From Ruminococcus sp. (GTDB taxonomy: Bacteria > Bacillota > Clostridia > Oscillospirales > Ruminococcaceae), in the NCBI GenBank assembly GCA_017525915.1, contig JAFXSC010000018.1, positions 186,001 to 250,000 on the forward strand: 64,000 nt of DNA, read 5' to 3'. A model generated the notes under the pieces. It ran no database searches, was not told the origin of the DNA, and saw only the letters and a list, made by a program, of their open reading frames with translations. The position numbers and the translations under genes are program-made. How positions within the stretch are numbered: position 1 is the stretch's first letter; each line of letters starts with the position of its first letter. Shown piece after piece: positions 51,914 through 59,127 of the stretch.

Positions 51914-53095
51914 ATGTCAAATGAAATGCAGTTAAAATACGGTTGCAACCCCAATCAGAAGCCTTCAAGAGTATACATGGCTGACGGCGGCGAGCTCCCT
52001 ATCGAGGTGCTCTGCGGACGTCCCGGCTACATAAACCTTCTTGATGCCCTCAACGGCTGGCAGCTCGTAAAGGAGCTGAAGGCTGCCACAGGTGTGTGTG
52101 CTGCAACTTCCTTCAAGCACGTTTCACCTGCCGGTGCAGCTATCGGACGTCCGCTCAGCGACGACCTCAGGAAGATATACTGGGTTGATGACCTCGGAGA
52201 GCTTTCACCCCTTGCAAGCGCTTACGCAAGGGCGAGAGGCGCTGACAGAATGTCCTCCTACGGCGACTTCATCGCTCTTTCCGACAAGGTGGACGTATGT
52301 ACCGCAAAGATGATACAGCGCGAGGTCTCTGACGGCGTTATCGCTCCCGATTATGACCCCGAGGCTCTGGAGATTCTCAAGTCCAAGAGAAAGGGCACAT
52401 ACTGCATACTCAAAATTGACGAGAGCTACAAGCCTGCACCTATCGAGACAAAGCAGGTCTACGGAGTTTCCTTCGAGCAGGGACGCAACGAGCTTGATAT
52501 CAACCGCGAGCTCCTTGCAAATATCGTTACCGAGAACAAGGACATTCCCGATGACAAGAAGGATGACCTCCTCATCTCTCTCATCACGCTGAAATACACA
52601 CAGTCCAATTCCGTATGCTACGTCAAGGACGGTCAGGCTATCGGTATCGGAGCAGGTCAGCAGTCAAGAATACACTGCACACGCCTTGCCGGTCAGAAGG
52701 CTGACAACTGGTGGCTGAGACAGTCTCCGCAGGTTATGGGACTCCAGTTCGTTGATGATATTCGCAGAGCTGACCGTGACAATGCTATCGACGTATACAT
52801 CGGCGATGAGTACGAGGACGTTCTCCGCGAGGGCGAGTGGCAGAGGATATTCAAGGTAAAGCCCGAGGTATTCACTGCTGAGGAAAAGAAGGCATGGCTC
52901 GCAAAGAATACCGGAGTATGCCTCGGCTCTGACGCATTCTTCCCCTTCGGCGACAACATCGAGAGGGCAAAGAAGTCCGGCGTTGAGTACATAGCAGAGC
53001 CCGGCGGTTCTATCCGTGACGACAACGTTATCGAGACCTGCAACAAGTACAACATCGCAATGGCATTCACAGGCATTCGTCTGTTCCACCATTGA
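51914..53095 (+). CDS. purH: AICAR transformylase (PurH without IMP cyclohydrolase domain)
   Basis: This 393-residue enzyme starts at ATG 51914 (CAGGAGGACATATATC upstream). It is only the formyltransferase half of PurH: the typical bifunctional enzyme has an N-terminal MGS-like cyclohydrolase domain and is over 500 residues. The KH catalytic pair is present in TSFKHVSPAGAA (Lys68, His69), followed by SNSVCYVKDGQAIGIGAGQQSR and FFPFGDNIERA. The partner PurO is encoded four genes earlier. An inverted repeat (CTGCCGGG/CCCGGCAG, 51852-51875) lies just before the gene. Confidence 0.94.
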   Translation: MSNEMQLKYGCNPNQKPSRVYMADGGELPIEVLCGRPGYINLLDALNGWQLVKELKAATGVCAATSFKHVSPAGAAIGRPLSDDLRKIYWVDDLGELSPLASAYARARGADRMSSYGDFIALSDKVDVCTAKMIQREVSDGVIAPDYDPEALEILKSKRKGTYCILKIDESYKPAPIETKQVYGVSFEQGRNELDINRELLANIVTENKDIPDDKKDDLLISLITLKYTQSNSVCYVKDGQAIGIGAGQQSRIHCTRLAGQKADNWWLRQSPQVMGLQFVDDIRRADRDNAIDVYIGDEYEDVLREGEWQRIFKVKPEVFTAEEKKAWLAKNTGVCLGSDAFFPFGDNIERAKKSGVEYIAEPGGSIRDDNVIETCNKYNIAMAFTGIRLFHH

Positions 53096-53104
53096 TAAAC
53101 AACA

Positions 53105-53758
53105 ATGATGAAAAGATTTGTTTCATTGGCAGCAGCCGCCGTGCTCATGGGTACTGCGGCTGCCTGCGGAAACAACACATCGAGCAGTCCGGAGGGGAGT
53201 TCCGTACCGGAAATTTCCACCGCTGCTGAGCTCCGGACAGAAACGCTCACGGAAGATACTGCGGCATCTGAGACCACGGCAGAAACTTCCGCAGCGAATG
53301 TCTCAACAGCTTCAACTGCTGCTGAAACGACCGGAGAGACAGAGTATTCTATGCACATCAATGATAAACGTACATTTTCTTTCAAAGCTGACAATGCTGT
53401 ATGGACAAATACACCGCACAAAGCCGTTCACGGCGAAACGGAAATAAACTATTTCAGAGCTGAAAGCGGTTTTCCGGTGCTGTATGTCGAGGTGAAAAAT
53501 CTTGGCGAAGGCGGATATGAAGAATTTGCTGAGACCAAAAGAAGCAAATTCACTCCTGTGGAGTGCAGTAAAGCTGAATATCCAGCAGGAGAGACCGGCG
53601 TTGTAAAGTCACACGGCGGAGAAGGTACGGTATTCACTGAGTATTTTATCCCTGCCGAAGGCAGATACATCGTTTTCGGCTTTACAAGCTATGAAGCTGA
53701 TTACGACAGAGATGAACCGGAATTTGAAAAAATACTTGAATCGGTAACATTAAGCTGA
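53105..53758 (+). CDS. Lipoprotein with Ser/Thr/Glu-rich linker (1)
   Basis: A 217-residue predicted lipoprotein (lipobox AAAC, Cys21) with a low-complexity linker (about 25-78) and a compact beta-rich domain (YSMHINDKRTFSFKADNAVW ... EGTVFTEYFIPAEGRYIVFG). No clear ribosome binding site precedes the ATG 9 nt after the purH stop, so it may depend on translational coupling. A perfect GGGACGCC palindrome follows the stop. Function unknown. Confidence 0.65.
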   Translation: MMKRFVSLAAAAVLMGTAAACGNNTSSSPEGSSVPEISTAAELRTETLTEDTAASETTAETSAANVSTASTAAETTGETEYSMHINDKRTFSFKADNAVWTNTPHKAVHGETEINYFRAESGFPVLYVEVKNLGEGGYEEFAETKRSKFTPVECSKAEYPAGETGVVKSHGGEGTVFTEYFIPAEGRYIVFGFTSYEADYDRDEPEFEKILESVTLS

Positions 53759-53761
53759 AAT

Positions 53762-53780
53762 GGGACGCCTCCGGCGTCCC
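53762..53780. repeat. GGGACGCC palindrome
   Basis: GGGACGCC (53762-53769) and GGCGTCCC (53773-53780) form a perfect hairpin with a TCC loop between two lipoprotein genes. No U-tract follows; it matches the dispersed palindrome family. Confidence 0.75.
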
Positions 53781-53813
53781 GAAATATGATCTTACTATGA
53801 AAAGGATACGGGA

Positions 53814-54932
53814 ATGAAAAGGATACCACTCATCATAGCACTTGCCATGCTGACCGGCTCACTCTGGAGCTGCGGCAGCAGTTCCTCATCATCGGAGGAA
53901 ACGACCGGCACATCAGCCGCTTCAACTGCGGCGGCTTCTGCGTCCACTGAGGCGGAGGAGGATACGACAGAGGAGACTTCCGCTGAAAAGACCTCCGAAG
54001 CTGACACCACTGAGGAAACATCTGCCGGGACCGAGTCTTCCAGCGAAAAGGAGATACACTCCGAGCAGTACAAGACCGGGGACGGTCTGTTCAAGTTCAG
54101 GGTGCCTGATACGCTCAGCAAGAACGATAACGACATTATTGAAGACAGCGAGTTCAAGTTCGATAACGGACAGGACGCAGTAATAGGAATATCCTCCTAC
54201 GGCGGTCTGCACTACACCGCAAAGGGCTTCGCAGAGGGACTTGTCCCGGACTTCGAGAATGAGTTCAGCGATGTTTCATGCGAGGAGACTGAGATGAACG
54301 GTCAGCCTGCCGAAAAGCTTTCCGCCTTCATGGAAAAGAACGGCGAGAGATACGTTTTCGACACTTACTTCATACAGTACGGCAACGGAGAGCTTTTCTC
54401 CCTTGCATACGCCTATCCGTCCTCGTCGTCCTATTCTATCTCACAGGACGTTCAGTTTATCCTTGACTCGGTCGAGTTCACCGGCAGCGAGCTTAAAAAG
54501 AGAGCCGCGAATTATACCGGCAAGGGCTTTGACATGAAGATAGATGAGAAGTTCTATATAAAGTCCAAGGACGACTATAATGTAACAGTCAAGTACAATC
54601 TTGTTGACAGCATCGACGAATACACCGCTTCTATGAAGATTTCGGCGGAGAAGGTCGATGATGTGAAGGCTAACGCGGACGATATATACAGCAAGTGGCA
54701 GGCTCACAAGTCTACCGAGAACATAGGACGCGATACAGCCGAATTCCTCGGACGTCAGGCTGACCATATATACAGGACGGTAACTGTGTCCGGCGTCAGA
54801 CTTTCAACGGAATACTACATATTCAAGGACGGCGACACCACTATCGCGGCAACGCTCACTATCCCGGAAAAGATTTCCGATAAGTTCCTCAGTGATATTC
54901 AGCCCTTGCTGGATTCCGTGAGAGTTAAGTAA
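53814..54932 (+). CDS. Lipoprotein with Ser/Thr/Glu-rich linker (2)
   Basis: A 372-residue predicted lipoprotein (lipobox LWSC) with a long acidic Ser/Thr linker (about 22-83) and two globular regions that resemble PsbP/Mog1-like beta sandwiches (KFRVPDTLSKNDNDIIEDSE; FDMKIDEKFYIKSKDD). The first 13 nt of the gene (ATGAAAAGGATAC) occur twice, 17 nt apart. The upstream copy opens a six-codon ORF (MKRIRE) whose TGA overlaps the real ATG. Function unknown. Confidence 0.66.
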   Translation: MKRIPLIIALAMLTGSLWSCGSSSSSSEETTGTSAASTAAASASTEAEEDTTEETSAEKTSEADTTEETSAGTESSSEKEIHSEQYKTGDGLFKFRVPDTLSKNDNDIIEDSEFKFDNGQDAVIGISSYGGLHYTAKGFAEGLVPDFENEFSDVSCEETEMNGQPAEKLSAFMEKNGERYVFDTYFIQYGNGELFSLAYAYPSSSSYSISQDVQFILDSVEFTGSELKKRAANYTGKGFDMKIDEKFYIKSKDDYNVTVKYNLVDSIDEYTASMKISAEKVDDVKANADDIYSKWQAHKSTENIGRDTAEFLGRQADHIYRTVTVSGVRLSTEYYIFKDGDTTIAATLTIPEKISDKFLSDIQPLLDSVRVK

Positions 54933-54941
54933 GGAGAGACA

Positions 54942-56489
54942 ATGAGATATAAAAGGATCATTGCGGGAGCACTCTGCATTGCTCTTGTTTGCAGCACAGG
55001 CTGCTCGCTCGGAAAGAAGAGCAGCAGCAATTCCGGCAGCACGGATTATTCATACAGCAGCACTTCAAAGAAGGAGTATAAGTTCAGCGATTTCAGCTTT
55101 GAGCTGAGCGAGGACTTCTCCGTTAAGGATACTGACGAGAAATCTTCCGGCGCAACGACAAAGTATGAATTTTCCGGCGGCAGCTTCAAGACCTTCGAAG
55201 TGTACAACTATTCCTTCTCGAACTGCACTGCCGAGGTTTCGGCTCAGGATCTTTATGATTCGCTCAAGAATGAAAAGAGCGAAAGCGTGAAGCACAGCGA
55301 TATAGAGCTTGAAAAGCTCGACATACCGGGCATGAGCGCAGCGTGCGTACACGTTGACAGCGACTATACCGATAAGGGCGTGAAGCAGACCGAGAGCGAC
55401 CTCTACATCAGCACGGAGGCGCATTACTTCATTGTTACTCTGACGTATGAGGACGCCGGTGACAGGGCAAAGGTCAAGGGACTGCTGAAGGACATCGCGG
55501 AAAGCGTGAAGTATACGAGCAGCGACAAGCTTCCCACTGAGCAGCAGACCTTCGACTGCGATTACATGACTATAAGCTATGCGCCGGAATGGTTTGTCCG
55601 GGAGTCAGGCGGTAATAACAAGGAGACTGACACCATCACTATCAAGGCGGAATATGCCTATGCGACCGACAAGGAGCATACCTACTTCCCGAATATATCT
55701 ATAAATGTGCGCCCGGAGGACGAGGAGAACACACCGGAGCTCCTTGCCGACAAGGCTAAGGAAAACAAGAAGAAGTCAAGCCTTGCAAAGAACGTCGAGC
55801 GCACGACCGGCGAGCTCCTCGGCTATAAGACTGAGGTTTGCAGCTTCACGCTGGATACCGGTTCAATCAGCGGACACTATATCATGCACTTTTTCGCCGA
55901 TAACGGCTATGTTTACGGCATAGCTACCGCAGTCCACACAAGCGCAGCGGAGAGCAATACAGCCGATGTTGAAAAGTTCCTTGAAGGCGTCACGATAAAG
56001 AAGCTGACCGCCGAGGAGCTGGAGAAGAAAAAGCAGGAGCGCGAGGCTGCAAAGTACACCGAACAGACTATGGCAAATGCCGTGTTCTCTCTTGACAGCA
56101 AATTCAAAGCCGGTTCGACGAACGGCAAATATGATTCAAGATTCTCCAATTCTGCCGATGATATGTACCTCTATATTTGCCGGAAGACAGACATTGACTA
56201 TGACGGAGCTTTCAAGGAATACATCGAAAAGAAGTGCAGCATGATAAGCTACTTTAACGATCTTGACGGTGTTTACTCAAAGAAGGTCATACTCGGAGAC
56301 AAAAATTTTGAGGACATTTTTTATACCGAGAAAGCTGAAAGCGGTGAAGAACCAAAGAAGCATTCGATATACCTGTTCGACCGCGGTGACGAGATATGGG
56401 AATTTGACATGAGCTATAATGAAAAGGACGAGGAAAAGGCTGTCGGCTACCTCGAGGAAATGCTCTGGACGCTGAAATTCGATAATTAG
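54942..56489 (+). CDS. Large lipoprotein with repeated beta-sandwich modules
   Basis: A 515-residue predicted lipoprotein (signal peptide with lipobox STGC, Cys21) with a Ser-rich linker (25-45). Three consecutive modules each begin with a hydrophobic FxxFxL or YAPEWF-type strand (FSDFSFELSEDFSV; DYMTISYAPEWFVR; MANAVFSLDSKFKAG) and end with a helix-rich segment, as in PsbP/Mog1-like proteins. TAAGGAGAG precedes the ATG. It probably arose by duplication with the preceding lipoprotein. The stop codon abuts heptad element C. Confidence 0.66.
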   Translation: MRYKRIIAGALCIALVCSTGCSLGKKSSSNSGSTDYSYSSTSKKEYKFSDFSFELSEDFSVKDTDEKSSGATTKYEFSGGSFKTFEVYNYSFSNCTAEVSAQDLYDSLKNEKSESVKHSDIELEKLDIPGMSAACVHVDSDYTDKGVKQTESDLYISTEAHYFIVTLTYEDAGDRAKVKGLLKDIAESVKYTSSDKLPTEQQTFDCDYMTISYAPEWFVRESGGNNKETDTITIKAEYAYATDKEHTYFPNISINVRPEDEENTPELLADKAKENKKKSSLAKNVERTTGELLGYKTEVCSFTLDTGSISGHYIMHFFADNGYVYGIATAVHTSAAESNTADVEKFLEGVTIKKLTAEELEKKKQEREAAKYTEQTMANAVFSLDSKFKAGSTNGKYDSRFSNSADDMYLYICRKTDIDYDGAFKEYIEKKCSMISYFNDLDGVYSKKVILGDKNFEDIFYTEKAESGEEPKKHSIYLFDRGDEIWEFDMSYNEKDEEKAVGYLEEMLWTLKFDN

Positions 56490-56544
56490 AACATAGTTCA
56501 TAGCTGAGAAGTAAGAGCTGATAACTAAAAACTGATAAATAAAA
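56489..56544. repeat. Heptad-repeat intergenic element C
   Basis: Eight consecutive degenerate 7-mers fill the gap between the lipoprotein stop and purD: GAACATA, GTTCATA, GCTGAGA, AGTAAGA, GCTGATA, ACTAAAA, ACTGATA, AATAAAA. ACTGATA also occurs in element A. It shows one orientation only, without an inverted partner block. Confidence 0.8.
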
Positions 56545-56573
56545 GCAAACCACTGAAAGCAGGAGGAATACCA

Positions 56574-57869
56574 ATGAAAAATGTATTAGTAGTAGGCGGA
56601 GGCGGCAGAGAGCACGCCATTATCATGAAGCTTGCGGAAAGCCCGAAGGTAGGGAAGATATACTGCACTCCCGGAAACGGCGGCATCTCGAAATATGCGG
56701 AGTGCTTCAGCGTCGGCGCGACCGATGTTGACGGTGTTGTTGCACTTGCAAAGAAGCTGAAGCCGGATATGGTAGTAGTTGCTCCGGACGACCCGCTCGT
56801 GCTCGGAATGGTCGATGCTTTGCAGGCTGAGGGCTTCATGACCTTCGGACCTAAGGCGAATGCCGCAATAATCGAAGGCTCAAAGGTATTCTCCAAGGAG
56901 CTCATGAAGAAGTACGGCGTCCCCACCGCATTCTATGAGGTGTTCACGGATTCCGAGAAGGCAGTGGCTTACCTTAAAGAGCAGAACAGCTATCCGGCAG
57001 TAATAAAGGCTGACGGTCTTGCTCTCGGAAAGGGCGTTATCATTGCACAGAATGAGGAGGAGGCTGTTACCGCAGTCCATGAGATGATAGATGAGCTCAA
57101 ATTCGGAAAGAGCTCCGCGCGTATAGTCATCGAGGAATTCCTCACAGGTCCGGAGGTATCCGTTCTCTCGTTCACGGACGGAAAAACTCTCGTTCCGATG
57201 ATATCCTCAATGGACCACAAGCGTGCGCTTGACGGCGACAAGGGACTGAATACCGGCGGTATGGGAACTGTTTCCCCGAATCCGTACTATACGGAGGAAG
57301 TTGCCAAGGAGTGCATGGAGAAGATATTCCTCCCGACCATGAACGCCATGAACGCCGAGGGACGCACCTTCGAGGGCTGTCTCTACTTCGGACTTATGAT
57401 AACTCCCAAGGGACCCAAGGTCATCGAGTACAACTGCCGCTTCGGCGATCCCGAGACACAGGTAGTCCTTCCCATGCTCGATGCCGACCTCTATGAGATA
57501 TTTGAGGCTATATACAACCACGAGCTCGACAAGGTCGATATAAAGTGGCACGGCGGAAGCTGCGCGTGCGTAGTAATGGCAAGCGGCGGCTATCCTGAGA
57601 GCTATCCCAAGGGCATAGAGATGAACGGCTTTGACGAAAAGGGACAGATAGACGGCTGCTTCGTATACCATGCCGGCACCAAGCTCGGCGAAGACGGAAA
57701 GTTCCTCACGAACGGCGGCAGAGTTATCGGTGTGACAGCAAAGGGTGATAACCTGCTGGCTGCACTTGACAAGGCTTACGAGGGCGTAGCGAAGATAAGC
57801 TTCGAGGGCGCTCACTTCCGCAGGGATATCGGTCAGAGGGCTCTGAAGGCTCTCGGTCAGGGTGAATGA
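56574..57869 (+). CDS. purD: Phosphoribosylamine-glycine ligase (GAR synthetase)
   Basis: PurD joins phosphoribosylamine to glycine with ATP-grasp chemistry. The 431-residue protein has VLVVGGGGREHAIIMKLAES, the ATP-grasp core PAVIKADGLALGKGVIIA, the DHKRALDGDKGLNTGGMGTVSP segment and YNCRFGDPETQVVLP. The stop overlaps no gene but is 1 nt before the next ATG. It completes the visible de novo purine set (no purL, purQ, purS or purB here). Confidence 0.97.
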   Translation: MKNVLVVGGGGREHAIIMKLAESPKVGKIYCTPGNGGISKYAECFSVGATDVDGVVALAKKLKPDMVVVAPDDPLVLGMVDALQAEGFMTFGPKANAAIIEGSKVFSKELMKKYGVPTAFYEVFTDSEKAVAYLKEQNSYPAVIKADGLALGKGVIIAQNEEEAVTAVHEMIDELKFGKSSARIVIEEFLTGPEVSVLSFTDGKTLVPMISSMDHKRALDGDKGLNTGGMGTVSPNPYYTEEVAKECMEKIFLPTMNAMNAEGRTFEGCLYFGLMITPKGPKVIEYNCRFGDPETQVVLPMLDADLYEIFEAIYNHELDKVDIKWHGGSCACVVMASGGYPESYPKGIEMNGFDEKGQIDGCFVYHAGTKLGEDGKFLTNGGRVIGVTAKGDNLLAALDKAYEGVAKISFEGAHFRRDIGQRALKALGQGE

Positions 57870-57870
57870 T

Positions 57871-58701
57871 ATGCACAAAAAGCTATCGCTCGGCATAAAC
57901 TTAGCGCTTGCCGGAAACCTGCTGTTCATATTATTTGCGGTCTTCTGGTACTGGTTCTACAAGATATATGATCCGAACAGCGGATTTGTCAGCTTGCTGG
58001 AAAAGGTCACATATGTTACGCTGTTTGCAGGCTTCATATGCCTTGCGGCGGCAGATGTGCTGTTCTGGCGGACGATAAGGATGCGGACGGCGGTAAAGGT
58101 CGTATTTGCACTGTATATCGCCATGGAAGCCTTCATGATGTACTGCGAGCTGAACTCCTACGAGGTAATGAGCTTCTACAAACCTTATTCGATGAAACTT
58201 GCGATACTGCACGCCATACTTTCGGCGGCAGCCTGCTTTATTTTCGTTTATCTTGACCCATACAAGACACAGTTCGAGGTCACTGTTATAATATGTATCG
58301 GTCTGATACTCGGCGGAATGTTCGGAAATCTTATCGGCATCAGAGTGTATTTCAGCATACTCATGAACGCCATAGCATTCTCGGCTCTGTTCTTTGCGAT
58401 AAGGTACATGGTCAGGAAGGAGATCATCGAGATCGACTGCTACGGAGACAAGGCGAGAGTTGCGGAATACAAGAGCGTTTTCTTCGAGGAGGAAGTTGAT
58501 GACGACGAGGACGCGGAGGACGGTACTGATGAAGCTCCCGAGCCTGAAAAGCCGGAAATGAAGCCTGAACTGAAAGCTCAGGAATCTCTTGCGGAGAAGA
58601 AAGCTCCCGCGCGTGAAACGCAGTCCGGAAAGAAGACACCGGAAAAGCAGCCGGGTAAGCCTTCCGCTCCGAAAAAGAAGAACCGCAGCAATAAGAAGTA
58701 A
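57871..58701 (+). CDS. Six-TM membrane protein with Lys/Pro/Glu-rich tail
   Basis: A 276-residue protein starting at ATG 57871, 1 nt after purD. About six TM helices (residues 8-190) are followed by a highly charged cytosolic tail (about 190-276) rich in Glu, Asp, Lys and Pro, ending APKKKNRSNKK. No known transport signature is visible. The translational coupling to purD suggests joint expression only. Function unknown. Confidence 0.65.
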   Translation: MHKKLSLGINLALAGNLLFILFAVFWYWFYKIYDPNSGFVSLLEKVTYVTLFAGFICLAAADVLFWRTIRMRTAVKVVFALYIAMEAFMMYCELNSYEVMSFYKPYSMKLAILHAILSAAACFIFVYLDPYKTQFEVTVIICIGLILGGMFGNLIGIRVYFSILMNAIAFSALFFAIRYMVRKEIIEIDCYGDKARVAEYKSVFFEEEVDDDEDAEDGTDEAPEPEKPEMKPELKAQESLAEKKAPARETQSGKKTPEKQPGKPSAPKKKNRSNKK

Positions 58702-58735
58702 AAAAAAGGAAGGCTTTTGCCTTCCTTTTTTGTTT
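58701..58735 (+). terminator. Intrinsic terminator of the purine cluster
   Basis: AAAAAAAGGAAGGC/GCCTTCCTTTTTT with a TTTT loop closes the long co-directional block, followed by a TGTTTTTA tract. The 426-bp gap 58702-59127 otherwise contains AT-rich sequence, the promoter below and a structured leader. Confidence 0.92.
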
Positions 58736-58948
58736 TTACATGAAAATAAGCACAGCACCACCGGTACAGCTATCATATTTTCCGCGGTATGTAAAAAGAT
58801 GTGCGGCAGTCGGAAAATTGTCAATGATATAACTTTTTATGACTTAACAGCGTATGGGATTTATGACAAAAAAAACAATAACAATTTGTTGTTTTCTCCA
58901 AAAAAATTAAAATCGGTATAATTTTTGAGGCTAATTTTTAATAAGGTG

Positions 58949-58977
58949 TTGATTTTTTATGACGAATAAGGTATAAT
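58949..58977 (+). promoter_or_regulatory. Sigma-A promoter of the repetitive-protein operon
   Basis: TTGATT (58949-58954), 17-nt spacer, TATAAT (58972-58977). The leader is then about 145 nt long and holds a hairpin (CTGTCTCT/AGAGACAG, about 59073-59093). Confidence 0.85.
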
Positions 58978-59127
58978 ATATATGTGTATATGTGTTCGTT
59001 GTTTATGCTGCTCCGGACTCTCAGGTATCACCGCCGGACGGCTGCTGCAACGTTCTTCCCGGAAATCGGCTCTGTCTCTGCCGTAAAGAGACAGCCGCAG
59101 AAGATGGCTGCGGTAGAGGAGATCATT

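Noticed and set aside
58984..59127. Longer N-terminus for the repetitive protein
   Set aside because: The extension has no ribosome binding site and its composition is unlike the rest. ATG 59128 follows AGAGGAGA.
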